The notes under the pieces are model-generated. The model was not told where the DNA came from, made no database searches, and worked only from the letters and a program-made list of their open reading frames with translations. Position numbers and translations under genes: made by a program. This document shows positions 1 to 5,222 of a stretch of 5,239 nucleotides of DNA, in pieces; position 1 is the first letter of the stretch, and the number at the start of each line of letters is the position of its first letter. The stretch is from Ruminococcaceae bacterium UBA5396 (GTDB lineage Bacteria > Bacillota > Clostridia > Oscillospirales > Acutalibacteraceae), in the NCBI GenBank assembly GCA_002410715.1, contig DHOG01000059.1, positions 11,383 through 16,621 on the forward strand, written 5' to 3'.

Positions 1-1
1 T

Positions 2-286
2 ACAGTCCCCCGCCATTATTACCGTCACCTGAAAGGCGAGCCCACCTCCACCAACTCTGTCGCCACAATTTTCGCATGGTCGGGCGCTTTGCGCAAGCGC
101 GCCGAGCTGGACGGTCTTGACCAGCTTGCCGCCTTTGCCGATAAGCTTGAAAAGGCAACACTCGGCACCATCGAAAGTGGCATCATGACAAAGGATCTGG
201 TCCAGCTCTCCACCCTGCCCGAAAAGCACGGTGTGGGTTCAATGGAATTCCTTGATGCGGTTGCAGAGAGATTATCGGAAATGTAA
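2..286 (+). CDS. icd: Isocitrate dehydrogenase (NADP+), C-terminal 94 residues; 5' end outside window
   Basis: Oxidatively decarboxylates isocitrate to 2-oxoglutarate with NADP+ in the cytoplasmic TCA/glutamate pathway. The frame is open from base 2 to the TAA at 284-286, so the gene begins upstream of the window. The visible part opens with TVPRHYYRHLKG, followed by TSTNSVATIFAW and later ESGIMTKDL. These match the C-terminal NADP-binding segment of the homodimeric, eukaryote-like IDH family. From memory of human IDH1, visible Arg4, His5 and Asn18 correspond to R314, H315 and N328, which contact NADP; the spacing agrees exactly. The family is about 400 residues, so roughly three quarters is missing. 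One oddity is Pro at visible position 3, where relatives usually have Thr (TVTRH). The GC-rich hairpin after the stop has no T-tract, so read-through into the next gene is possible. Identification is secure. Confidence 0.93.
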   Translation, partial: TVPRHYYRHLKGEPTSTNSVATIFAWSGALRKRAELDGLDQLAAFADKLEKATLGTIESGIMTKDLVQLSTLPEKHGVGSMEFLDAVAERLSEM

Positions 287-298
287 ATTTGTCCACTG

Positions 299-324
299 GT
301 AGGGGCGCATCTGCGTGTGCGCCC
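299..324 (-). repeat. GC-rich hairpin repeat, copy 1
   Basis: A 26-bp element read on the minus strand, from GGGCGCAC to CCCCTAC. It contains a perfect 7-bp inverted repeat, GGGCGCA at 303-309 and TGCGCCC at 318-324, around an 8-nt loop. It matches the element at 1122-1147 at 23 of 26 positions in opposite orientation. It lies 12 bp after the isocitrate dehydrogenase stop codon. With no T-run after it, it is a poor intrinsic terminator. The form resembles REP-like intergenic repeats that I recall from gut Clostridia; the family name is not known to me. Confidence 0.6.
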
Positions 325-374
325 GAATGAAACACCGCCATTGCAGATAGAATGGTGGAAACGGGAGGCTCAAT

Positions 375-839
375 ATGGATAAAAAGGGAAAGATGGCTCT
401 CAGTATGGTTATAATAAATATTTTATTGATGTTAATTACTACAATAATCATATATACTAATCTATCAAAGCCATACTTGGTGGATAAAACAGCTTTCTCT
501 ACTACCATTATTGATTTTTATCGCACAGCATTATACTGGTTAGCGCTTCCGGCTTTGTCCTGTGTGATACTCGTTGCATCCATAAAGCATAAGTGGTTGT
601 GTATATTTTCGGGCTTTCTCTCGTTTACTTTTGCAATGGTGGTTGGCTTTGGGCCCGCTATGATATCATCCATAGACTCTCTTACAAGGCCTTGGATTGG
701 CACATCCGGTTATACGCTTGGATCCGGCTATAGGATACTGGAGCGCTTGGCTTTTATTTCTATATTCCTATGTGCTACACGCTTTATCATCGCTATAATC
801 CAACATAAGCGAACAAAAGAAGTGAACGGGATTCCCTGA
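375..839 (+). CDS. Hypothetical four-helix integral membrane protein (154 aa)
   Basis: I do not recognise this protein. It has four strongly hydrophobic stretches at about residues 7-29, 52-70, 73-97 and 122-143. Positive charges cluster at the N terminus (DKKGK), in the short loop KHK at 71-73 and at the C terminus (HKRTK). By the positive-inside rule this places both ends in the cytoplasm and two loops (about 31-51 and 98-121) outside. There is no cleavable signal peptide and no catalytic motif that I can see. The ATG at 375 is supported by GGGAGG at 363-368, six bases upstream. An 8-bp hairpin (335-342 with 351-358, one G.U pair) sits just before that site. Hand-counted GC is about 40%, with the first 150 bases much lower, against about 50% or more in the neighbours, which suggests separate ancestry. 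A strong terminator follows at once. The gene is likely real; its function is unknown. Confidence 0.75.
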   Translation: MDKKGKMALSMVIINILLMLITTIIIYTNLSKPYLVDKTAFSTTIIDFYRTALYWLALPALSCVILVASIKHKWLCIFSGFLSFTFAMVVGFGPAMISSIDSLTRPWIGTSGYTLGSGYRILERLAFISIFLCATRFIIAIIQHKRTKEVNGIP

Positions 840-847
840 TGCCACAC

Positions 848-908
848 AAAAATGCCCCTTTTGTCAGCGGTTTTTTGAACAACTGCTGGCAAAGGGGGCA
901 TTTTTATT
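848..908 (+). terminator. Strong intrinsic terminator after the membrane-protein gene
   Basis: The arms at 848-872 and 881-905 pair over 25 bp with only three G.U wobbles and no bulge, closing an 8-nt loop. The distal part of the stem is AAAAATGCCCC against a G-rich right arm, and the right arm runs into TTTTTATT at 901-908. The hairpin starts nine bases after the TGA at 837-839. Because the left arm begins with an A-run at 848-852, the minus-strand transcript would also end in U residues, so it may act in both directions and stop transcripts escaping from the convergent operon. Confidence 0.88.
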
Positions 909-997
909 GCAGAGTTTGAGTCTTATCACCATCTGCGGCTTTTTGTGAAGATGGGTGTTATTTGTCTTCTCCTTGTTGATTTTTGTCTCTGTATTTA

Positions 998-1095
998 CTC
1001 CCTCCGTCAGGCAAAGCCTGACACCTCCCTCACCGAGGGAGGCATATCTCGGCTCCCTCCTTGAGGGAGCTGTCGACCGCAGGCGACTGAGGGAG
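998..1095. repeat. Multi-hairpin (cloverleaf-like) dispersed repeat, 'CTCCCTC' type
   Basis: Several inverted repeats are nested in 98 bp. The ends, CTCCCTCCGTC at 998-1008 and GACTGAGGGAG at 1085-1095, pair with a single mismatch. Inside are GTCAGGC/GCCTGAC (1006-1012 with 1016-1022), CCTCCCTC/GAGGGAGG (1024-1031 with 1035-1042), GCTCCCTC/GAGGGAGC (1052-1059 with 1063-1070) and GTCG/CGAC (1072-1075 with 1084-1087, extended by CC/GG). The outer stem competes with the first and last inner hairpins at their shared bases. I recall similar CTCCCTC/GAGGGAG intergenic sequences from Oscillospirales genomes, where they are often mis-called as short proteins. It may be a miniature non-autonomous element or a structured RNA; the sequence alone does not decide. 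Confidence 0.65.
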
Positions 1096-1121
1096 ATGTT
1101 TTACCATGAACGGCATGAAAT

Positions 1122-1147
1122 GGGCGCACACACAGGTGCGCCGCTAC
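1122..1147 (+). repeat. GC-rich hairpin repeat, copy 2
   Basis: This copy contains GGCGCAC at 1123-1129 and GTGCGCC at 1136-1142 around a 6-nt loop, followed by GCTAC. It matches the copy at 299-324 at 23 of 26 positions but in the opposite orientation. It lies 26 bp beyond the multi-hairpin repeat and 84 bp from the end of the minus-strand operon. No T-tract follows on either strand. Confidence 0.6.
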
Positions 1148-1231
1148 GACCTGCATTTAACTTTGCACGCCGAATCCAAGCATTCTGTGTAGGCAACGCC
1201 GTCCTCCTTCACCAACTGCGAACCAAAAAAA

Positions 1232-2113
1232 TTACCCCTGCTCGACCTCCTGTATATATCTTCGGAGATTGGCAAGTCCAATACGGATCCCGGTAAGCGG
1301 ATGCTCCATTCCCTCAAATTCAATGGCAATCGCGCCGTTAAAACCCGCCTCTTTTAGGGCGGCAATGCACTGTTTTACCGGCACATCACCGTGACCAATA
1401 ATGGCACCCCGCAGATAGTTGCCACCGCGTGAGCGCATAAATCCTTCGCCGGGATTGGACATCACGCCGCTTTTGACATGAAAATCCTTGGCGTGGGCAT
1501 AAAACGCATAGGGCGCCGCCCGTCCCACCGCCGTAACGGGGTTTTCATCGGCACACAGAAAGTTCCCCATATCCACCAGCCAACCGAAATTCGGATGTGC
1601 GACCGTATTTACCAGCATCTCGACACGGTCACTGTCCTGACAGAAGAAGCCATGATTTTCAACCATTGTCCGCACACCCTTTGCGGCGGCATATTCGGTC
1701 ACCTGGCGGCAGGCGTCAGCAAGTCGGGGAAGCACGTCATCAAACCCACGGTACCCTCTCTGCCCTGCGGGAAATCCTGCCGTTGCGTCATGCCGGACGC
1801 CCCTTGCTCCCAACAGCACCGCAATTTCAATCTGCTTTTTCACCCGCTCGATCTCAACGCTTACATCCCCGCCGCTTCCGGTCAGGAAATCAGCGCCAAA
1901 GGTGAAGTTGGTTACCGCAATCTCCTGCCTGCGGGCCTCCTCCCCCAGCTTTTGGGCATATTGCTCCTCGGAAGAACCGTCGTGGGGATGTATCTCAACA
2001 AATTCAATGGCGTCAAAGCCCATCTCCTTTGCTTTTGCGATACAGTCAAGCTGTGTCATGCCTTCTTTTTCCATCAGCTTTGAAAAGCTATATGTGCTTA
2101 TGGCAATTTTCAT
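1232..2113 (-). CDS. Sugar phosphate isomerase/epimerase-like TIM-barrel protein (AP endonuclease 2 fold), third gene of operon
   Basis: A 293-residue cytoplasmic protein of the xylose isomerase-like/AP endonuclease 2 superfamily, whose members isomerise, epimerise, dehydrate or cleave sugars and cyclitols with a divalent metal. The start MKIAISTYSF gives the usual first beta strand. Candidate metal ligands appear in the expected order: Glu152 in VENHG, Asp181 in VDMGNF, His207 in HAKDF and Glu265 in IEFEG; His241 in GHGDVP is a further active-site candidate. The length is normal for the family. I chose the ATG at 2113 because AAAGGA at 2122-2127 lies eight bases upstream and because longer starts add a tail (MQTMERMSL) read through that site. 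It is 33 bp downstream of the dehydrogenase gene, so co-transcription is very likely. It is only distantly similar to the first gene, so it probably does a different step. The substrate is unknown; an IolE/IolI-like inositol role or a keto-glycoside lyase role are both possible. Confidence 0.88.
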   Translation of the reverse strand: MKIAISTYSFSKLMEKEGMTQLDCIAKAKEMGFDAIEFVEIHPHDGSSEEQYAQKLGEEARRQEIAVTNFTFGADFLTGSGGDVSVEIERVKKQIEIAVLLGARGVRHDATAGFPAGQRGYRGFDDVLPRLADACRQVTEYAAAKGVRTMVENHGFFCQDSDRVEMLVNTVAHPNFGWLVDMGNFLCADENPVTAVGRAAPYAFYAHAKDFHVKSGVMSNPGEGFMRSRGGNYLRGAIIGHGDVPVKQCIAALKEAGFNGAIAIEFEGMEHPLTGIRIGLANLRRYIQEVEQG

Positions 2114-2121
2114 AAGAGACA

Positions 2122-2127
2122 TCCTTT
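2122..2127 (-). promoter_or_regulatory. Ribosome binding site fixing the start of the third operon gene
   Basis: AAAGGA on the minus strand, eight bases before the ATG at 2113. An in-frame ATG at 2122 overlaps its last base, and a TTG at 2140 lies upstream of it, so both alternative starts would read through or begin at the site itself. This makes 2113 the favoured start. Confidence 0.7.
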
Positions 2128-2146
2128 CCATGGTTTGCAACCATAA

Positions 2147-3211
2147 TTAGGCCAATATAACCTCATGTCCGGTTTGGGCCGATTCATAGATGGCATCCAG
2201 AATTGTCATCAGCGTAACCCCATCATCAGCCGGCGATATACAAGGAGTGCCTTTGCTGATACAGTCCACAAAATGATCAATCTCATTTTCAAACAAGCCA
2301 TTGAAATCAAGTACTGTGGGGGCGGTGAGCTGTACATTGGTCATATAATCGTTGGTCTCGCTATACAATTCCAACTCCGGGTTAAGCTTGGCACCCGCCT
2401 TTGTGCCAAACAGCTCGATTTTCCCTTCATCATTTTTAATGTTGAGGCTAAAGCTTGCCTCGACCGACAAAACCGCTCCGTTTTCAAATCGAATCATTGC
2501 AGTTGCCAGATCTTCTACGTCGCAGATGTCTTCCGATGATTTGCCCGCCGCTGCATATGCTGTATTGCCCTTAATATGCTTGCGGTCGCCCAGCTTGCGG
2601 AATGTTGCACCGTATACAGAGACGGGGCGAAGATTGCCCATCAAATAGCGTACAAGATCGATCACATGAACACCGAGATCAATCAGCGGCCCCCCGCCGG
2701 AGCGGGACTTGTCACCAAACCAGCCGCCGGGGTTGCCGCAGCGGCGAAGATAAGTCGCCTTTGCATAGTAAATTTCACCGAAATAATCTGCATTTATAAA
2801 CTCCTTAAGAATTTTGCAATCATTTCCGAACCGCCTTACAAATCCAATCATCAGAAGCTTCCCGCTCTTTTCGGCAGCCTCCTTCATTGCCCTTGCTTGG
2901 TTGGCGTTCATGGCCATGGGCTTTTCGCACAACACGTGCTTTCCGGCATTCAAAGCCGCAATGGCACACTGCGCATGTGCTGAGTTCCACGTGCAGACGC
3001 TGACGGCTTCCAGCTCAGGCAAAGCGGCCAACATTTCATCCATGTCGGTATACAGCCGAGTCACGCCGTATTTTTCCCCCGCCGCTTTCAGCTGCTCATT
3101 ATTAATATCGCAAAATGCATACAGCTCGGCATCGGGATCTTGAATATATCCGTTAATATGTGAACCGGAAATGCTTCCGGTGCCGATTACAGCTACTTTT
3201 ATCTTGCTCAT
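2147..3211 (-). CDS. Gfo/Idh/MocA family NAD(P)-dependent oxidoreductase, second gene of operon
   Basis: A 354-residue cytoplasmic dehydrogenase that reversibly oxidises a hydroxyl of a sugar, cyclitol or glycoside with NAD(P)+. An N-terminal Rossmann domain opens with KVAVIGTGSISGSH (residues 5-18), and residues 33-37 (FCDIN) close the second strand; the acidic Asp35 there favours NAD+ over NADP+. The family signature CEKPMA carries catalytic Lys97, and GGGPLIDLGVHVIDL (172-186) supplies Asp178 and His182, completing the usual Lys-Asp-His set. The substrate domain runs to the C terminus, and the length is typical. GGAGGA at 3218-3223, six bases before the ATG, supports the start. Only 15 bp separate it from the gene upstream and 33 bp from the gene downstream. 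Inositol 2-dehydrogenase (IolG) belongs to this family, but so do many glucoside 3-dehydrogenases and others, so I give no gene name. Family assignment is firm; substrate is open. Confidence 0.93.
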   Translation of the reverse strand: MSKIKVAVIGTGSISGSHINGYIQDPDAELYAFCDINNEQLKAAGEKYGVTRLYTDMDEMLAALPELEAVSVCTWNSAHAQCAIAALNAGKHVLCEKPMAMNANQARAMKEAAEKSGKLLMIGFVRRFGNDCKILKEFINADYFGEIYYAKATYLRRCGNPGGWFGDKSRSGGGPLIDLGVHVIDLVRYLMGNLRPVSVYGATFRKLGDRKHIKGNTAYAAAGKSSEDICDVEDLATAMIRFENGAVLSVEASFSLNIKNDEGKIELFGTKAGAKLNPELELYSETNDYMTNVQLTAPTVLDFNGLFENEIDHFVDCISKGTPCISPADDGVTLMTILDAIYESAQTGHEVILA

Positions 3212-3226
3212 TTACAATCCTCCAAA

Positions 3227-4069
3227 TCATCGTGTCAGATTTTTCAGGAATTCTACCGCACGGCGTATATCGGCTTCGGGATTCTCGCCCACCTCACGCT
3301 CAACCGTCAGATATCCTCGATAACCGATTTCATCCAGCGCGGCGAGATAGTTGGGAAAATCTACGTCGCCTTCGCCCAAAGGCAGTTCGGCAAATGCCTT
3401 CCCCTCCTGAATCACATCCTCAATAATGCCGTAGATAACCTCGGGATCGCTATCCAGCAGCTTGCGCCCGTCCTTGGCGTGGGTATGCACAATGTAATCG
3501 CGCAGGGTATAGACGGCCTGTACCGGATCATCCCCGGTTACCATTACAAAGTTTGCGGGATCAAAGTTTACCGCCACGCCCTTTGAGCCGAGAGAATCAA
3601 GGAAGGTTTTGAGTGTTATTGCGATTTCTGGCCCTGTTTCAATGGCAAAATGCGCCTGTACATCATCGGCATATCTGCATAGCATCCCGCAGGCATCCTG
3701 CATAATCTTATACCGTTCATGGTTGGGGTCGGCAGGAATGACGCCGATATGTGTGGTTACAATGTCGGTTTCCAGATCCTTTGCCAGATTCAAAATGCGC
3801 TTTGAGTGTTCAATCAAGTCTGGATTGCGTTCAGGTTTGCCGAACCCGTGCCCTAGATCGCCGCACAGCGCGGATATGGTCAGACCGTGGGCTTTTACCA
3901 TATCCAGAAACTCACGTCTTTTCACACCTGTCAGATTTTCAGCCGAAAGCTCGCCATGGGTGGCATATACCTGTATCCCCTGGACACCGACACCTGCAGC
4001 CTTTTTAAGGGCAGAGGGCACATCGGTACGGAAGGAGTCCAGCAATACGCCAATGGGAAATGAATACAT
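3227..4069 (-). CDS. Sugar phosphate isomerase/epimerase-like TIM-barrel protein, first gene of operon
   Basis: A 280-residue cytoplasmic TIM-barrel protein of the xylose isomerase-like (AP endonuclease 2) family. Characteristic blocks in order are IGVLLDSFR (6-14), GIQVYATHGEL (31-41), SALCGDLGHG (66-75), TTHIGVIPADPNH (105-117), FAIETGPE (141-148), VNFDPANF (167-174), IVHTHAKDG (193-201), LPLGEGDVDFP (229-239) and LTVEREVG (254-261). By family pattern the metal ligands should be Glu144, Asp170, His197 and Glu257, all present, so the enzyme looks active. I prefer the ATG at 4069 because the family's first strand starts with 'SFPIGV' and because AAAGGA at 4081-4086 precedes it. An in-frame ATG at 4081 would add four residues but overlaps that site, and a longer start at 4114 has no ribosome binding site. 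It is probably the first gene behind the promoter at 4128-4156. The reaction is unknown; epimerase, isomerase and lyase are all seen in the superfamily. Confidence 0.9.
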   Translation of the reverse strand: MYSFPIGVLLDSFRTDVPSALKKAAGVGVQGIQVYATHGELSAENLTGVKRREFLDMVKAHGLTISALCGDLGHGFGKPERNPDLIEHSKRILNLAKDLETDIVTTHIGVIPADPNHERYKIMQDACGMLCRYADDVQAHFAIETGPEIAITLKTFLDSLGSKGVAVNFDPANFVMVTGDDPVQAVYTLRDYIVHTHAKDGRKLLDSDPEVIYGIIEDVIQEGKAFAELPLGEGDVDFPNYLAALDEIGYRGYLTVEREVGENPEADIRRAVEFLKNLTR

Positions 4070-4080
4070 AATTATGTCCA

Positions 4081-4086
4081 TCCTTT
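4081..4086 (-). promoter_or_regulatory. Ribosome binding site of the first operon gene
   Basis: AAAGGA on the minus strand, 11 bases before the ATG at 4069, which is slightly long. The alternative in-frame ATG at 4081 begins on its last base and so could not use it. The same AAAGGATG octamer occurs before the other TIM-barrel gene. Confidence 0.55.
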
Positions 4087-4108
4087 CTTGTTTATAAAAT
4101 GTACTTAT

Positions 4109-4137
4109 TTGCAATCTTTATGGTTTCATTATAAAAT
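4109..4137 (+). promoter_or_regulatory. Candidate sigma-70-type promoter of the AraC-family gene
   Basis: TTGCAA at 4109-4114 (four of six to TTGACA) and TAAAAT at 4132-4137 (five of six to TATAAT) are separated by 17 bp. Transcription would start near 4144 and give a leader of about 65 bases. The 21-bp-spaced repeats at 4163-4192 would then lie inside the transcribed leader, a position suited to self-repression. It is placed by eye only. Confidence 0.4.
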
Positions 4138-4156
4138 AGAGATGTCAAAAAAAGAA
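4128..4156 (-). promoter_or_regulatory. Candidate activator-dependent promoter of the three-gene operon
   Basis: On the minus strand a perfect TATAAT lies at 4128-4133. At the standard 17-bp spacing the -35 position (4151-4156) reads TTCTTT, which matches the consensus TTGACA at only two positions. A consensus TTGACA does exist at 4143-4148, but it is only 9 bp from TATAAT and cannot pair with it. A good -10 with a bad -35 is typical of promoters that need an activator, and the proposed operator ends 6 bp upstream of that -35. Transcription would start near 4121, about 50 bases before the first start codon. Confidence 0.45.
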
Positions 4157-4162
4157 GTAAGC

Positions 4163-4192
4163 ATATTGCCTTCAATTAACACAATATTGCCT
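4163..4192. promoter_or_regulatory. Direct-repeat operator, likely AraC-family binding site
   Basis: ATATTGCCT occurs at 4163-4171 and again, identically, at 4184-4192. The centre-to-centre distance is 21 bp, two helical turns, placing both copies on one face of the DNA. AraC-family dimers bind such tandem half-sites (for example the araI half-sites, about 21 bp apart). The proximal copy lies 6 bp upstream of the -35 position of the operon promoter, a place from which an activator can touch RNA polymerase. The distal copy ends 3 bp before the ribosome binding site of the regulator gene, so binding could also reduce its expression. Confidence 0.65.
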
Positions 4193-4208
4193 ATTAGGGG
4201 GTGCGTTT

Positions 4209-5039
4209 ATGTTTTCCGCAACCTATGAACAGCTCATTCATGAAGATCCCGTTTTTCCTATCATCTTTCATAATGATCAATTATCCATGAATCAGCTCTT
4301 TTTTATGCATTGGCACGAAAATATTGAATTGTTATATTTTAGAGAAGGAAAAGCGGTTGTTTACTGTGACACCGTTCCTATACCAGTTTCAGCCGGCAGC
4401 CTGGTGATTGTTAACACCGGAGCGCTCCATACAATTGAATCCGTAACCCCGATTTGCAGATATGACTGTCTGATTGTTGACAAAATATTTCTGGATGGCT
4501 TTGGTATGCCTGTTGACGGCGTATCCCTGCAAAGCCTTGTGACAGATGAAACGGTGGGCAGCCATTTTGATAGGATCAATTTTGAAATGTCGGAAAAGCC
4601 GCCCTATTATAAACCCGCCGTCAAGGCGGAAGCGCTGGCGCTGTTTGCCCGCCTGTACCGGATTGCAAAACAACCGATTGCCGCCGGACGGCACGGAAGC
4701 AGACAGCTTGATATGGTTCGGTCGGCATTGTCTTACATACGCCAGCATTATCGAGAAGAGCTGACGGTAGACGACATCTGCCGGCATATAGGTTTCAGCA
4801 AATATTATTTTTGCCGCGTGTTTCGGAAAATCACCGGCAAAACCGTAATTGATACAATCAATTTTCTGCGCTGTAATCACGCAAAGAGTTTGCTGTCGTC
4901 CGGCCGCTGCAATGTAAGCGAAAGCGCCGAACAAAGCGGGTTTCATAACCTGTCCTATTTTTCAAAAACATATAAAAAATATATAGGCACGTCGCCGTCA
5001 GAACTCGTCTCCTCTGGGCTTTCGGACCAGGAAGGGTGA
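4209..5039 (+). CDS. AraC-family transcriptional regulator with N-terminal cupin sensor domain
   Basis: A 276-residue DNA-binding regulator. Residues about 20-90 form an AraC-type cupin ligand pocket: the HWHENIELLYF block (34-44) with His34, His36 and Glu37, then a GSLVIVNTGALHTI strand (63-76). The C-terminal domain (about 168-266) carries the two helix-turn-helix units: LTVDDICRHIGFSKYYFCRVF (first unit, 185-205) and NVSESAEQSGFHNLSYFSKTY (second unit, 235-255), ending in the family signature KKYIGTSPSE. Length is typical. The ATG at 4209 follows AGGGGGTG at 4196-4203 with five bases between. It diverges from the three-gene operon across a 139-bp gap containing matched direct repeats, so it is most likely the operon's activator, sensing the pathway substrate or an intermediate. 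The ligand cannot be read from the sequence. No clear terminator follows. Confidence 0.93.
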   Translation: MFSATYEQLIHEDPVFPIIFHNDQLSMNQLFFMHWHENIELLYFREGKAVVYCDTVPIPVSAGSLVIVNTGALHTIESVTPICRYDCLIVDKIFLDGFGMPVDGVSLQSLVTDETVGSHFDRINFEMSEKPPYYKPAVKAEALALFARLYRIAKQPIAAGRHGSRQLDMVRSALSYIRQHYREELTVDDICRHIGFSKYYFCRVFRKITGKTVIDTINFLRCNHAKSLLSSGRCNVSESAEQSGFHNLSYFSKTYKKYIGTSPSELVSSGLSDQEG

Positions 5040-5182
5040 CCGTTGCATTCCCTCGGTTTTACCTTTTTCTTAAATCCTGCTCAATAAGCCAACGGCGTGA
5101 CGTGAGCATCCTGCCCTGCGGTATGCCCCCATAGGCAACACCAAAATACCGATCCGGTTGTCAATACCACCAGCTTAGCCGG

Positions 5183-5222
5183 TGCTTGCACAAGCCCTAT
5201 AAGGGGCTATTACTGGCAAGCA
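5183..5222. repeat. Imperfect inverted repeat in the downstream gene-free tail
   Basis: TGCTTGC at 5183-5189 pairs with GCAAGCA at 5216-5222, and inside it AGCCC at 5193-5197 pairs with GGGCT at 5204-5208. That makes a 12-bp hairpin with an uneven internal loop. A smaller alternative, GCTTG/CAAGC at 5184-5188 and 5191-5195, competes with it. No T-tract follows on either strand, so I do not call it a terminator. The tail from 5040 to the window end shows no open frame with a start and ribosome binding site. Confidence 0.4.

Larger units (their letters stand above)
840..1231. other. 392-bp gene-free region between convergent genes
   Basis: This stretch separates the plus-strand membrane gene from the end of the minus-strand operon. 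It holds a strong terminator (848-905), a multi-hairpin repeat (998-1095) and a short GC-rich hairpin repeat (1122-1147). A 113-codon open frame begins at 955, but it runs straight through both repeats, has no ribosome binding site and overlaps the tail of the downstream opposite-strand gene, so I do not regard it as coding. I see nothing recognisable in 909-997 or 1148-1231. The T-run at 1225-1231 on the minus strand, right after the operon stop, has no hairpin before it. Confidence 0.7.

Noticed and set aside
348..353. TAGAAT as a -10 box for the membrane-protein gene
   Set aside because: No -35-like hexamer lies at 16-18 bp, and it falls within a small hairpin; transcription may come from upstream instead.
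927..957. Possible second terminator hairpin (CCATCT with AGATGG plus two further pairs)
   Set aside because: Only six contiguous pairs, a 14-nt loop, and no T-tract; it sits just after a far stronger terminator.
299..1147. CRISPR array
   Set aside because: The GC-rich repeats are two inverted copies about 800 bp apart with no regular spacer pattern and no cas genes.
955..1296. 113-codon plus-strand open frame
   Set aside because: It has no ribosome binding site, reads through the multi-hairpin and hairpin repeats, and overlaps the end of the well-supported minus-strand TIM-barrel gene.
1478..2083. 201-codon plus-strand open frame
   Set aside because: It lies wholly opposite the minus-strand TIM-barrel gene, which has clear family motifs. 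Its protein is rich in His, Cys and Pro without domain features, as expected of a shadow frame.
3609..4097. 162-codon plus-strand open frame
   Set aside because: It is antisense to the first operon gene, has no ribosome binding site and shows no recognisable motif.
4143..4148. Consensus TTGACA on the minus strand as the -35 of the operon promoter
   Set aside because: It is only 9 bp from TATAAT at 4128-4133, and no acceptable -10 lies 16-18 bp downstream of it.
4389..4946. 185-codon minus-strand open frame
   Set aside because: It lies opposite the AraC-family gene, whose cupin and helix-turn-helix motifs are unmistakable.
5039..5068. Terminator after the AraC-family gene
   Set aside because: The T-rich stretch at 5056-5070 is preceded by only a 4-bp ACCG/CGGT stem, too weak to support a call.
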